In this document: one piece after another, positions 44,424 through 53,680 of the stretch
Layout of the letters: each line of letters begins with the position of its first letter
Position numbering within the stretch: position 1 is the first letter of the stretch
Origin: an uncultured bacterium
GTDB lineage: Bacteria; Bacillota; Clostridia; Lachnospirales; Lachnospiraceae
Length of the DNA stretch: 57,867 bases
Direction of reading: 5' to 3'
Assembly: GCA_947177425.1 (NCBI GenBank)
Contig: CAMWUN010000020.1
Span: 1-57,867 of the forward strand
The notes under the pieces: generated by a model
The model's database searches: none
Told to the model about the DNA's origin: nothing
Seen by the model: the letters and a program-made list of their open reading frames with translations, nothing else
Program-made: the position numbers and the translations under genes

Positions 44424-44536
44424 GGTAATAAGTATGGCGAAAAACAGGATATTTATACACCAATATCGTGAAGTTAAGGCCTGCAGGACGCAGAAGGGCG
44501 CCAGCGCCGGCCGGCTGGCCGGAGAGATGGAGGATT

Positions 44537-45892
44537 ATGGAAAAAAAGCAGATGACCTATGGACAGGTTATGGATTACGTAGAGGAACTTGGGAAGCTGG
44601 GAAGTGTGATGGGCCTTGCCAATATGGAAAACCTATGTGAAAAACTAGGGAATCCCCAGAGGGATCTTTCTTTTGTGCATATTGCAGGAACCAATGGAAA
44701 GGGTTCTGCGCTGGCATTTCTTTCAGAGATGTTAAAGGCGGCAGGATACCGTACAGGCAGGTATCTGTCGCCTGTTATTTTGGGGTACAGGGAGAGGATA
44801 CAGATAAATGGAAGGAATATCAGCCAGAAGGACCTCTGCAGGCTGATGACGGATATGAAGGGAATCTGTCAGGAACTTGTGGAAGAAGGAAAACCCCAGC
44901 CAACCGCTTTTGAGGTGGAGACGGCAATGGCGTTCCAGTATTTTAAAGAAAAAAACTGTCAGATTGTGGTTTTAGAGACAGGCTTGGGAGGACTTCTCGA
45001 TGCCACCAATGTAATTCCCAGTCCCTTGGTTACAGTTTTTACAGCCATTGGATTTGACCATATGGGGATATTGGGGAATACACTTGAGAAAATTGCCGGT
45101 AATAAAGCGGGGATTATAAAAGCTGGCACGCTGGCGGCAGCCTTAAAAGGGGAGGAGGAGGTCATGAAGGTTCTGGAAAAGCGGGCAGCAGAGCTGGATG
45201 TTCCCCTTGTAGTTGCCGACCCGGCCAGGGCAAAGGTGGGCAGGCAAAGCCCGGAAAAGCAGGTTTTTTCTTATGAAAATTATAAAAATCTGACTATCAG
45301 TCTGGGAGGACTTTACCAGATTGACAATGCAGTTCTTGCGCTGACAGCGGCAAAACTGCTGGACAGGGCGGGATTTCCCATCTCCCAAAAAGCTGTTTAT
45401 CTGGGACTGGCCAAAGCCTTGTGGCCGGGCCGTTTTCAGGTGCTGGGGAAAAATCCTTATTTTATTGCGGACGGCGCCCATAATGGGCAGGGGGCGCAGC
45501 GGCTTAGGGAAACCTTGCAGTTTTATTTTACAAACAGAAGAATTATATATATAATAGGTGTGTTGAGGGATAAGGATCAGGATACAATCCTTAAGGAACT
45601 TTGTCCCCTGGCTGAGCAGGTGCTTACCATTCCCACAAAAGGGGAGAGGGGGCTTTCCTCCTATGAACTGGCAGTGAAGGCAAAGGAGTATCACAGTAAC
45701 GTGAGCGCCCTGGACAGTGTGGAGGAGGCGGTGGAACTTGCTTACCTTCTGGCTGACAAGGACACGGTTATCGTAGCCTTTGGCTCATTGTCCTATCTGG
45801 GAGAACTGATAAAAGTGGTGGAAAAGTGCACTGCCCCAAAAGGCAGAAATGACATCGGGAGAGATTCGCATGGTAAACAGAGAGAAAATTGA
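44537..45892 (+). CDS. folC: Folylpolyglutamate/dihydrofolate synthase
   Basis: A 451-residue Mur-ligase-type enzyme adding glutamate to folates or making dihydrofolate from dihydropteroate. It has the P-loop GTNGKGS (about 52-58), the omega-loop region with SPVI, the [12 protein letters not shown] motif, and the DGAHNGQGA segment in the C-terminal domain. ATG 44537 is close to GGAGG (three bases); a longer frame begins at 44468 without a better site. It opens the folate operon; a GC-rich hairpin (about 44500-44519) lies just upstream. Confidence 0.9.
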   Translation: MEKKQMTYGQVMDYVEELGKLGSVMGLANMENLCEKLGNPQRDLSFVHIAGTNGKGSALAFLSEMLKAAGYRTGRYLSPVILGYRERIQINGRNISQKDLCRLMTDMKGICQELVEEGKPQPTAFEVETAMAFQYFKEKNCQIVVLETGLGGLLDATNVIPSPLVTVFTAIGFDHMGILGNTLEKIAGNKAGIIKAGTLAAALKGEEEVMKVLEKRAAELDVPLVVADPARAKVGRQSPEKQVFSYENYKNLTISLGGLYQIDNAVLALTAAKLLDRAGFPISQKAVYLGLAKALWPGRFQVLGKNPYFIADGAHNGQGAQRLRETLQFYFTNRRIIYIIGVLRDKDQDTILKELCPLAEQVLTIPTKGERGLSSYELAVKAKEYHSNVSALDSVEEAVELAYLLADKDTVIVAFGSLSYLGELIKVVEKCTAPKGRNDIGRDSHGKQREN

Positions 45893-46424
45893 GGAGGCCG
45901 TCAGGCTCCTTCTGGAAGGAATCGGGGAAGATACCGGACGGGAAGGGCTTAAGGAAACCCCTTGCCGGGTGGCAAGGATGTACGAAGAAATTTTTGCCGG
46001 GATGGAGGCTTCGGCTGGAGAACATCTGGCAAAGACCTTTACCGCTGAAAATAATGAAATGATAATAGAAAAAGACATTACATTCTACTCCGTCTGCGAG
46101 CATCACATGATGCCTTTTTACGGAAAAGTGCATATTGCCTATATTCCTGATGGAAAAGTGGTAGGAATAAGCAAACTGGCCCGGACTGTTGAGGTTTTTG
46201 CCGGAAGGCTCCAGATACAGGAGAAGATGACGGCCCAGATTGCAGATGCCATTATGGAGAACTTAAGGCCCAGAGGGGTAATTGTTCTTGCAGAAGCAGA
46301 ACATATGTGTATGACCATGCGGGGGGTGAAAAAGCCCGGAAGCCGTACGGTGACAATCGTTTCCAGGGGCGAATTGGAAGAGAACGAAATATTAAAGAAC
46401 AGATTTCTGGCGCTGGTAAAATAG
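45870..46424 (+). CDS. folE: GTP cyclohydrolase I
   Basis: A 184-residue enzyme converting GTP to dihydroneopterin triphosphate. It has the zinc ligands in VCEHHMMPF and HMCMTMRGV and the [17 protein letters not shown] segment. I start at ATG 45870 (GGGAGA seven bases upstream); ATG 45849 is in frame. It overlaps the end of folC by 23 bases, showing translational coupling. Confidence 0.94.
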   Translation: MVNREKIEEAVRLLLEGIGEDTGREGLKETPCRVARMYEEIFAGMEASAGEHLAKTFTAENNEMIIEKDITFYSVCEHHMMPFYGKVHIAYIPDGKVVGISKLARTVEVFAGRLQIQEKMTAQIADAIMENLRPRGVIVLAEAEHMCMTMRGVKKPGSRTVTIVSRGELEENEILKNRFLALVK

Positions 46425-46440
46425 AAAAGGAGCATAAAGA

Positions 46441-47253
46441 ATGAAAATTGGCGGACGGGATTATGACTTGAAGGCGCATACTTATATTATGGGAATCCTG
46501 AATGTGACACCGGATTCTTTTTCAGACGGGGGCAGGTACCATGTGATTGATAAGGCCCTTTTTCACGTGGAAAAGATGCTGGAGGAAGGGATGGACATTC
46601 TGGACATAGGCGGGGAGTCCACAAGGCCCGGCTATACGCTGGTGCCGGAGGAAGAGGAAATCCGGCGTGTGGTTCCTGTGATTGAGGCTGTAAAGAGCCG
46701 CTTTGATGTGCCTGTTTCTCTTGACACTTATAAATCCGGCGTGGCAAAGGCTGGGCTTAAGGCAGGGGCAGATCTGATTAACGATATCTGGGGGTTAAAA
46801 TACGACCCGGAAATGGCGTCGGTCATAGCAGCGGCAGACGTGCCCTGTGTGCTTATGCATAACCGCAAAGAGACGGACTATCAGAATTTTCTTTCGGACG
46901 TGATGGAGGATTTGAAGGAGTCGGTGGAGATTGCCCGCAGGGCAGGGATTGCCCGGGATCGGATAATTTTGGATCCGGGAATCGGCTTTGGAAAGACCTA
47001 TGAACAAAATCTTGTGATGATACATAGGCTGGAAATATTGAAGGAATCAGGATTTCCGGTGCTGCTGGCGGCCAGCCGTAAATCGGTGGTCGGCCTGACT
47101 TTAGACCTTCCGGTATCAGAGCGGGTGGAAGGAACCCTTGTGACTACCGTTTTCGGTGTGCTGAAAGGATGCGCCTTTGTGCGGGTGCATGATGTGAAAG
47201 AAAACCTCCGTGCCGTGAAGATGGCGGAGGCCATTCTTGGCGCTGGGAAATAG
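46441..47253 (+). CDS. folP: Dihydropteroate synthase
   Basis: A 270-residue TIM-barrel enzyme joining 6-hydroxymethyl-dihydropterin pyrophosphate with p-aminobenzoate, the sulfonamide target. Motifs: MGILNVTPDSFSDGG, DIGGESTRPG, DTYKSGVA, LINDIWG, and the pterin-site DPGIGFGKT and SRKS. AAGGAG lies eight bases before ATG 46441. Confidence 0.95.
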   Translation: MKIGGRDYDLKAHTYIMGILNVTPDSFSDGGRYHVIDKALFHVEKMLEEGMDILDIGGESTRPGYTLVPEEEEIRRVVPVIEAVKSRFDVPVSLDTYKSGVAKAGLKAGADLINDIWGLKYDPEMASVIAAADVPCVLMHNRKETDYQNFLSDVMEDLKESVEIARRAGIARDRIILDPGIGFGKTYEQNLVMIHRLEILKESGFPVLLAASRKSVVGLTLDLPVSERVEGTLVTTVFGVLKGCAFVRVHDVKENLRAVKMAEAILGAGK

Positions 47254-47295
47254 TCGTTAAGCCGGACCGCGGGGGCGCCGGCATGGAGGATTATT

Positions 47296-48105
47296 ATGGA
47301 TGAGATTCGGATAGAAAATCTTGAGGTTTACGGAGCCCATGGGGTTCTTCCAGAAGAAACCAGAAACGGCCAGATGTTTATGATTAATGCGGTGCTGTAT
47401 ACGGGCCTTCGGCCTGCAGGGATGGCGGACGATCTTGCCTTATCCACCCACTACGGCCATGTATGCCAGTTTATGAACCAGTACATGAGGGAGCATACGT
47501 TTCTTCTGATTGAAGCGGCGGCGGAACATCTGGCAAGGGAAGTGCTCCTTAAATTTCCTTTAGTGCAAAATCTGGCCCTGGAACTGAAAAAGCCCCATGC
47601 GCCCATCGGTCTGCCTTTTTCTTGTGTATCTGTAAAGATTGAGCGCGGATGGAAAAGGGTGTATCTGGGTATCGGCTCCAATATGGGCGACAAGCAGGCT
47701 TTTTTGGATGGAGCGGTAAGGAAGTTAAAGAAGAACCCTGAAATAAAGGATGTCAAATGTTCCGGGTTTATCAGGACAGCCCCTTATGGGGGAGTGGAAC
47801 AGGATGACTTCCTGAATGGGGCCGTAGAACTGCGGACACTGCTTCCGCCCTATGAACTTCTGGAATTTTTACACCAGTTGGAAGGGGAAGCAGGCAGGGA
47901 GCGGAAAGTCCGCTGGGGCCCAAGGACGCTGGATTTGGATATATTATTTTATGAGGATTTTGTTTCCGGCGATCCGGTACTGACAGTGCCTCACCCGGAT
48001 ATGGCAAACAGGGAATTTGTGCTGAAACCTCTGGATGAGTTATGCCCTTGGCAGTTAAATCCTGTGAACGGGAAGACCGTCAGACAGATGCTTATGGAAC
48101 TGTAA
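47296..48105 (+). CDS. folBK: Dihydroneopterin aldolase-HPPK fusion
   Basis: A 269-residue bifunctional enzyme: FolB (about 1-117; IENLEVYGAHGVLPEE, catalytic lysine in LKKPHAP) and FolK (about 118-269; LGIGSNMGDK, RWGPRTLDLDILFY, VPHPDM). It makes hydroxymethyl-dihydropterin and then its pyrophosphate for FolP. Such fusions are known in clostridia. GGAGG precedes ATG 47296. Its stop codon TAA is the first three bases of a family A repeat. Confidence 0.94.
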   Translation: MDEIRIENLEVYGAHGVLPEETRNGQMFMINAVLYTGLRPAGMADDLALSTHYGHVCQFMNQYMREHTFLLIEAAAEHLAREVLLKFPLVQNLALELKKPHAPIGLPFSCVSVKIERGWKRVYLGIGSNMGDKQAFLDGAVRKLKKNPEIKDVKCSGFIRTAPYGGVEQDDFLNGAVELRTLLPPYELLEFLHQLEGEAGRERKVRWGPRTLDLDILFYEDFVSGDPVLTVPHPDMANREFVLKPLDELCPWQLNPVNGKTVRQMLMEL

Positions 48106-48177
48106 CAAACGCTGCCAGGCTTCGCGAGCCGGCTTATTGTAACAAACGCAGTCACGCTTCGCGAGCCAGCTTATTGT
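48103..48177 (-). repeat. Family A hairpin repeats, copies 3 and 4 (tandem)
   Basis: Two tandem units (48103-48140 and 48140-48177) in the minus orientation, each TAACAAACGC followed by the CTTCGCGAGC core and ending GGCTTATTGT or CAGCTTATTGT. The first unit's TAA is the folBK stop codon. Confidence 0.9.
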
Positions 48178-48185
48178 AATAAAAA

Positions 48186-48211
48186 CCGCAGCGCTCTTAC
48201 AGAGGCTGCGG
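48186..48211. terminator. Bidirectional terminator between folBK and the DUF5050 gene
   Basis: CCGCAGC (48186-48192) pairs with GCTGCGG (48205-48211), with CTCT/AGAG extending the stem past a bulge. On the minus strand it is followed directly by TTTTTATT, ending the DUF5050 gene; on the plus strand a T run comes ten bases later. Confidence 0.75.
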
Positions 48212-48256
48212 CTGTTAACGGTTTTTTGTCGGAATCCATAAGATTTCAGATGCTGC

Positions 48257-49282
48257 TTAAGGTGTTACCATACTTTCCGCGGCAGTAAAGGTGGTCACAT
48301 TCACCGGACCGTTTATGGGCGTGTGGTAGACTGGAACGTCCGCGCCGAAAGCATTGAAGTAGGCGTACTGGGAGGTCAGATTTATTTTTTCATAATTTCC
48401 AAGGGCAACTACCTCAGGATTGCTTCCGTCAAGATTCATCCGCATAAGAGCCGGATTGTCAGCGGAGTTTCTCTGGTAGTAGATACAATTGCTGCCTACA
48501 TTGAAAGTATCCACCCGGTCAGAGGTCAGGACTTCCACGTGATTCCCGGAAAGGGAATAGCGGCAGAGCCGGTAATTGGAGGAAACATCCATGTAATAAA
48601 TATAGCCGTCCTGATAAGCGGGGAACCAGAGATTCCCTTTATAGACCGTGGAAATGGTGTCGGTTCTGGTGTCAAGGGCGTAAAGGTAATGGTCTTTTCC
48701 GGTGCCGTTAAAGTAAATAATTCCGTTATGGCAGGCAGCAGGATTTATGATATCCTTAGAAACCTGGGTGATTTCTGATTTATCGGTTTTTATTTTATAA
48801 AATAATGTAAAATCCTGGTTGTTATAACGCTGGTAGTAGATATAATCGCCTACAAGCTGCATGGTAACGGCGGTGTTGCGGTCAAGGGATTTGCGGTGCT
48901 TTCCGTTTAAATCCGTGCGGTATACGCCGTAAGTGCGGATGGTAAAGAATTCGCCATTCCCGCCTCCTAAGTTATCCATATAAAAATACAGGTGATTGCC
49001 GCCCACATTGATGGAGGTAACAGGAGTGTCGGTGAGTTTTTGCAGGTCTGTTTCGTCCAGATTCATGGAGTAAAGATATCCGCCGTCATAGGCATTGGAA
49101 AAATAGACTTTCCCATTGCTTTCCGCAAAAAGCCCCTTGTTATTTAAATTACCCGCGGTATTGCCGGTAACGGAAATGTCATTGGGAGGGACTTTTTCTT
49201 TGTAGGAAGTATAAATGCCTGTTATAATAAATAAAAGAAGTACGGCGACGGCACCTAATATAATTTTCCAGTGTTTTCGCAT
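48257..49282 (-). CDS. DUF5050 beta-propeller-like membrane-anchored protein
   Basis: A 341-residue protein with one N-terminal membrane segment (about 5-25) and an outer domain of repeated strands of the DUF5050 type (YFSNAYDGGYLYSMNLDET, then similar copies ending in YIYYQR, IIYFNGTG, YIYYMD and CIYYQR). It is likely a beta-propeller facing outside. Function unknown. I start at ATG 49282, seven bases after AAAGGAG; the frame extends to 49306. Confidence 0.8.
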   Translation of the reverse strand: MRKHWKIILGAVAVLLLFIITGIYTSYKEKVPPNDISVTGNTAGNLNNKGLFAESNGKVYFSNAYDGGYLYSMNLDETDLQKLTDTPVTSINVGGNHLYFYMDNLGGGNGEFFTIRTYGVYRTDLNGKHRKSLDRNTAVTMQLVGDYIYYQRYNNQDFTLFYKIKTDKSEITQVSKDIINPAACHNGIIYFNGTGKDHYLYALDTRTDTISTVYKGNLWFPAYQDGYIYYMDVSSNYRLCRYSLSGNHVEVLTSDRVDTFNVGSNCIYYQRNSADNPALMRMNLDGSNPEVVALGNYEKINLTSQYAYFNAFGADVPVYHTPINGPVNVTTFTAAESMVTP

Positions 49283-49330
49283 AAAAAAGCTCCTTTCATT
49301 GGGCACAAAATATATGTACCTTATTACATT

Positions 49331-49441
49331 ACATAAGCTGACTCACAGAGTGTGACAGCGCTTGCTACAATAAGCCGGCTCACGAAGTGCGGCAGCGTTT
49401 GCTACAATAAGCTGGCTCACGAAGTGTGGCAGCGTTTGTTA
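49331..49441 (+). repeat. Family A hairpin repeats, copies 5-7 (tandem)
   Basis: Three head-to-tail units (49331-49366, 49367-49403, 49404-49441) of 36-38 bases, each ACAATAAGCYGGCTCACGAA then GTGYGGCAGCGTTTGYTA. They lie between the divergent DUF5050 and pheA starts. There are no spacers, so this is not a CRISPR. The last unit contains GTGGCA 17 bases before TATAAT (49449-49454), so it may supply the pheA -35 box. Confidence 0.88.
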
Positions 49442-49505
49442 GTAATATTATAATGAATTCATATTTATAACGCAATACTAAAAAATGGTTTAGGGAGGAT
49501 TAAGG

Positions 49506-50630
49506 ATGGACTTACTGGAACTGCGTGGTCAGTTAGACGGGATTGACGCCAGGATTGTGGATTTGTATGAGAAAAGGATGGAGATATGCCGGCAGGTGGC
49601 GGAGTATAAGATTGAGAACGGCAGGAAAGTCTTTGACAAAGTGCGGGAGGAGGAAAAACTCCGGGCGGTGAAGGCGCTGACCCACAATGAATTTAACAGC
49701 CGGGGGGTGGAAGAGCTTTTTGAGCAGATTATGTCCATGAGCCGGAAATTGCAGTACCGTCTTTTGACTGAGCACGGCAGCAGCGGACGTCTTCCCTTTA
49801 TCGGAGTGGACAGCCTTGATACGGGGACGGCAAGGGTGGTATTCCAGGGGGCGGAAGGAGCATACTCCCAGGCGGCCATGAACCAGTACTTCGGGGAACA
49901 GGTAAAGAGTTTCCATGTGGATACCTTCCGGGATGCCATGCAGGCGATTGACGAGGGCAGCGCGGATTTTGCAGTGCTCCCCATTGAAAACTCCACAGCC
50001 GGGATTGTCAGCGAGATTTATGACCTTTTGGTAGAATTTGAGAATTATATTGTGGGGGAACAGATTATTAAAATTGAACACTGCCTGATGGCAGTGCCGG
50101 GAGTAAAAATGGAGGAGATAGAGGCGGTTTACTCCCATCCACAATCCCTGATGCAGTCGGCCCGGTTTTTAAATGATTATAGCTGGAAGCAGATTAGTAT
50201 GCAGAACAATGCATTTGCGGCCCGGAAGGTGGCAGAGGATAAGGATAAGCATAGTGCGGCCATTGCCAGTGAATATGCGGCAAAGCTGTATGGTCTGGAA
50301 GTGCTTAAAAAAGGCGTGAACCAGTCCAGCACCAATTCCACCCGGTTTATTATTGTCACCAACCAGCGTATTTTCCTTGAAAACGCAAAGAAGGTCAGCA
50401 TATGCTTCGAGGTGCCCCATGAAAGCGGTTCCCTCTACCATATGCTTTCCCATTTTATCTATAATAATCTGAACATGAATAAAATAGAGAGCAGGCCCAT
50501 AGAAGGGCGGAACTGGGAATACCGGTTTTTCATTGACTTTGACGGAAATCTCTCAGACAGCGCTGTGAAAAACGCATTGCGGGGACTGCGGGAGGAAGCG
50601 AGAAACATGAGGATTCTGGGCAACTATTAG
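49506..50630 (+). CDS. pheA: Chorismate mutase-prephenate dehydratase (P-protein)
   Basis: A 374-residue bifunctional enzyme of phenylalanine synthesis. The AroQ chorismate mutase domain is at 1-85 (LRGQLDGIDARIVDLYEKRM), prephenate dehydratase at about 110-285 (FQGAEGAYSQAA, LPIENSTAGIV, STNSTRF) and an ACT regulatory domain at about 295-370 with the ESRP motif (KIESRPIEG), so phenylalanine feedback is expected. AGGGAGG lies six bases before ATG 49506. No T-box leader was seen. Confidence 0.94.
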   Translation: MDLLELRGQLDGIDARIVDLYEKRMEICRQVAEYKIENGRKVFDKVREEEKLRAVKALTHNEFNSRGVEELFEQIMSMSRKLQYRLLTEHGSSGRLPFIGVDSLDTGTARVVFQGAEGAYSQAAMNQYFGEQVKSFHVDTFRDAMQAIDEGSADFAVLPIENSTAGIVSEIYDLLVEFENYIVGEQIIKIEHCLMAVPGVKMEEIEAVYSHPQSLMQSARFLNDYSWKQISMQNNAFAARKVAEDKDKHSAAIASEYAAKLYGLEVLKKGVNQSSTNSTRFIIVTNQRIFLENAKKVSICFEVPHESGSLYHMLSHFIYNNLNMNKIESRPIEGRNWEYRFFIDFDGNLSDSAVKNALRGLREEARNMRILGNY

Positions 50631-50817
50631 CAGCGGTTCAGACAGCAATGTTACGAATTTAAGAAACAGCGCCCCACGGCAGGCGGGCGTATCCGGGGAA
50701 GCAGGCCGGACATCCCGTCCGTTTACTGCTGTCTTTAACTAATATAAGGACAGTCCATAAAGCGTGCTGCCCTTATGTTTCATGGCATTGCTTCTGATAA
50801 TTTAGTGAGGTAAGGGT
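50631..50817. other. Intergenic region with nested inverted repeats
   Basis: An 8-bp outer repeat (50640-50647 with 50727-50734, AGACAGCA type) encloses a short hairpin CGGAC-ATCCC-GTCCG (50707-50721) followed by TTTA, a weak terminator for pheA. A family C copy follows at 50744. Confidence 0.4.
50744..50776. repeat. Family C repeat, diverged single copy
   Basis: ATAAGGACAG and CTGCCCTTAT form a hairpin (one mismatch each side) around TCCATAAAGCGTG. The sequence aligns with the middle unit of the array before pyrB (AAAGCATGCTGTCC). Confidence 0.6.
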
Positions 50818-52125
50818 ATGAGAGAACGGGAATTGATTGTGTATAAGGACTTTTCCAAGGAGGAGGGGAGCCTGTTATATGATATGGCGTGGCTGATGGA
50901 AAATTATGATAAGGAGGGGGACGAAAAGGGTAAGGCAGGGCTTTTGTATGACTGTATCCACCGTCTGCTGGAACTGGCATGGAACCATGGCTTCTACGGG
51001 AATCTCTGGCACTGTTATCTGTCCAATCTTCTGGTAAATAATGAAAACAGCTACAGCAAAGCCTGTGAAATCAGAGGCAGGGTAGAGGGAACCATTAACC
51101 AGGCGGTGCTCCATGACATTGTAATTTTCAAGGAGTTTTTTGACTACGATTTTACGGATATGGTAAAGGCCCTTTCGGTAAAGGAATTCGGGCTGATTAC
51201 GGATTATATGTCCAGCGACAGTGGGAGCAGAGTGTATAACAGCCGCATCCGGGAGAGGATATGTTCTCTGGCGGTGAAATTCACCAAAGACAATACGCCG
51301 GAGGAAATGAAGGAGTCGCTGACGGAATTTTATAAGGATTACGGCGTAGGGAAATTCGGCCTGCACAAGGCTTTCCGGGTGGTTCATGACGAGGAGGGCG
51401 TGAAGATTGTCCCCATTCAGAATATTGCACATGTATATCTGGATGATTTAGTGGGATACGAAATTCCCAAAAGGAAACTGATTGAAAACACAGAAGCTTT
51501 TGTGGAGGGAAGAAAGGCCAATAACTGTCTGCTTTTTGGGGACGCAGGGACGGGGAAATCCTCCAGCATCAAGGGCATTGCCAACGCCTATTATGAAAAG
51601 GGGCTTCGCATCATAGAAGTGTATAAGCATCAGTTCCAGGATTTGAATGATGTGATTGCCCAGGTGAAGAACAGGAATTATAAGTTTATAATTTATATGG
51701 ATGATTTAAGTTTTGAGGATTTTGAGATAGAATATAAATATCTGAAAGCGGTGATAGAAGGAGGGCTGGAGAAAAAGCCTGAAAATGTGCTGATTTATGC
51801 CACCTCCAACAGACGCCATCTGATACGGGAGAAGTTTTCGGACAAGGAAGAGCGCAGGGACAATATGCATGCAGGGGATACGGTGCAGGAGAAGCTTTCC
51901 CTGGCGGCACGGTTCGGCATTACGATTTTCTTTGCCGCGCCGGACAAAAAAGAGTTCCAGAATATTGTCAGGACGCTTGCGGGGCGTTACAATATCAGTA
52001 TGCCGGAGGAAGAACTTTTACTTGAGGCAAATAAATGGGAATTGGCCCACAGCGGCCTTTCGGGGAGATGTGCCCAGCAGTTTATTGATTATCTGCTTGG
52101 CAGGAAGGAGAGGGTATGGCAGTAA
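50818..52125 (+). CDS. DUF815 family AAA+ ATPase
   Basis: A 435-residue P-loop ATPase of the DUF815 family. Walker A GDAGTGKSS with K247, Walker B FIIYMDDLSFE (about 283-292), sensor-like YATSNRRHL and the conserved SLAARFGI segment. The N-terminal 180 residues are helical. Substrate unknown. It overlaps the next gene (ppx) by 10 bases, forming an operon with polyphosphate enzymes, so a role near polyphosphate is possible. GAGG precedes ATG 50818. Confidence 0.85.
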   Translation: MRERELIVYKDFSKEEGSLLYDMAWLMENYDKEGDEKGKAGLLYDCIHRLLELAWNHGFYGNLWHCYLSNLLVNNENSYSKACEIRGRVEGTINQAVLHDIVIFKEFFDYDFTDMVKALSVKEFGLITDYMSSDSGSRVYNSRIRERICSLAVKFTKDNTPEEMKESLTEFYKDYGVGKFGLHKAFRVVHDEEGVKIVPIQNIAHVYLDDLVGYEIPKRKLIENTEAFVEGRKANNCLLFGDAGTGKSSSIKGIANAYYEKGLRIIEVYKHQFQDLNDVIAQVKNRNYKFIIYMDDLSFEDFEIEYKYLKAVIEGGLEKKPENVLIYATSNRRHLIREKFSDKEERRDNMHAGDTVQEKLSLAARFGITIFFAAPDKKEFQNIVRTLAGRYNISMPEEELLLEANKWELAHSGLSGRCAQQFIDYLLGRKERVWQ

Positions 52126-53660
52126 AAACATTTGCAGCGATTGATGTTGGTTCCTATGAACTGGCCATGAAAATATTTGAGGTTTCCAGGGTCAGGGGAA
52201 TGAATGAGATCGACCATATCAGGCATAGCATAGATATGGGGACGGAGACTTACGGCACCGGGAAGCTGTCTTACGAGAGGGTGGATGAACTTTGCCGTGT
52301 ACTGCGGGAGTTTTCGGCAATCATGAAGTCTTATCAGGTGAAGGACTATAAGGCTTACGGAACCAGCGCAATCAGGGAATCCCAAAACAGATCCATACTG
52401 CTGGATCAGATTGAGCAGCGGACAGGCATTGTGATTGATGTGCTGAACAACTCCGAACAGCGTTTTCTGGATTATAAGTCCATTGCTTTTCAGGGGGAAG
52501 GGTTCCAGAAAATTATTGAAAACGGGACGGCGATTCTGGATATTGGCGGAGGAAGCATCCAGATTTCCCTTTTTGACAATGACACCCTGGTTTCCACCCA
52601 GAACATGAAGCTTGGGGTTTTGCGCCTGCAGGAGAGGCTTAACCATGTGGATGCCAGCATCAGCCATTATGACACGCTGATTGAGGAGATTATGGAATCC
52701 CAGATGAACGTGTACAAAAAGCTGTATCTAAAAGACCGGGAGATCAAGAATATTATTGTGGTGGACGACTACATTTCAGCCCTTGTGAACAAAAAGGGAG
52801 ATGGCGGTGCAATCAAAAGGTTCGCAGGCAAAGACACGGTGGAGCATTTTGTGGAGATATGCCGTACAAAGAGTCTGTCAGAACTTGCCAGAACGCTGGA
52901 TATGCCGGAGGACCGCATGTCCCTTTTATATATTTCCATGATCATGTTACATACCATCATGAACAGCATGGGGGCGGAGCTGATCTGGGCGCCGGGGGTG
53001 ACGCTGTGCGACGGCATTGCTTATGAGTATGCAGAAAAGAACCATATTATCACTTCCTCCCATGATTTTGAGAAGGATATTATAGCCTGCGCCCAGAACA
53101 TCAGCAAAAGGTACCGGGGAAGCAGGAAGAGGAGCGAAACTCTTGAAAAGATTGCCCTGACCATCTTTGACAGCATGAAAAGGGTACACGGCCTTGGGAA
53201 AAGGGAAAGGCTCCTGCTGCAGATTTCCACAATTCTTCATGACTGCGGCAAATATATCAGTCTGGCAAACTTAGGGGAGTGTTCCTATAATATCATTATG
53301 GCTACGGAAATCATCGGCCTGTCCCATTTAGAGAGGGAGATTGTAGCCAATGTGGTGAAATATAATCATCTGGATTTTGATTACTATGAGACGGGGGGAG
53401 ATTTAAGCTTTTTAGACGAAGAGACTTACCTTAAGGTTGCAAAGCTGACAGCTCTGCTCCGCATCGCAAACGGGCTGGACAGAAGCCACAAACAGAAATT
53501 TAAGAATGTGAAGATTTCCTTAAAGGAGGAAAAACTGATTATCACAGTGGATACAGATAAGGATATCACCCTGGAAAAAGGTCTGTTCGGCGCAAGGGCG
53601 GATTTCTTTAAGGAAGTATATAATATAAGTCCTGTCATCAGGCAGAAACGTATGCAGTAA
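52116..53660 (+). CDS. ppx: Ppx/GppA phosphatase with HD-type C-terminus
   Basis: A 514-residue exopolyphosphatase/guanosine pentaphosphatase family protein. The actin-like ATPase-fold N-terminus has AIDVGSYELAMKIF, GTSAIRES and DIGGGSIQI; the C-terminal half has an HD-domain helix bundle (ISTILHDCGKYI about 370-381, VKYNHLDFD). It hydrolyses polyphosphate or pppGpp. GGAGAGG lies before ATG 52116, which overlaps the DUF815 gene. ppk follows 20 bases later, the classic ppx-ppk pairing. Confidence 0.9.
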   Translation: MAVKTFAAIDVGSYELAMKIFEVSRVRGMNEIDHIRHSIDMGTETYGTGKLSYERVDELCRVLREFSAIMKSYQVKDYKAYGTSAIRESQNRSILLDQIEQRTGIVIDVLNNSEQRFLDYKSIAFQGEGFQKIIENGTAILDIGGGSIQISLFDNDTLVSTQNMKLGVLRLQERLNHVDASISHYDTLIEEIMESQMNVYKKLYLKDREIKNIIVVDDYISALVNKKGDGGAIKRFAGKDTVEHFVEICRTKSLSELARTLDMPEDRMSLLYISMIMLHTIMNSMGAELIWAPGVTLCDGIAYEYAEKNHIITSSHDFEKDIIACAQNISKRYRGSRKRSETLEKIALTIFDSMKRVHGLGKRERLLLQISTILHDCGKYISLANLGECSYNIIMATEIIGLSHLEREIVANVVKYNHLDFDYYETGGDLSFLDEETYLKVAKLTALLRIANGLDRSHKQKFKNVKISLKEEKLIITVDTDKDITLEKGLFGARADFFKEVYNISPVIRQKRMQ

Positions 53661-53680
53661 GTTTTAAAATGGAGGAGAGT

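Noticed and set aside
49331-49441. Possible CRISPR array (three 37-base repeats)
   Set aside because: Units are contiguous without unique spacers and the same unit occurs singly elsewhere; no cas genes.
49283-49505. T-box leader before pheA
   Set aside because: The gap is filled by family A repeats and a short promoter; no T-box sequence or specifier stem.
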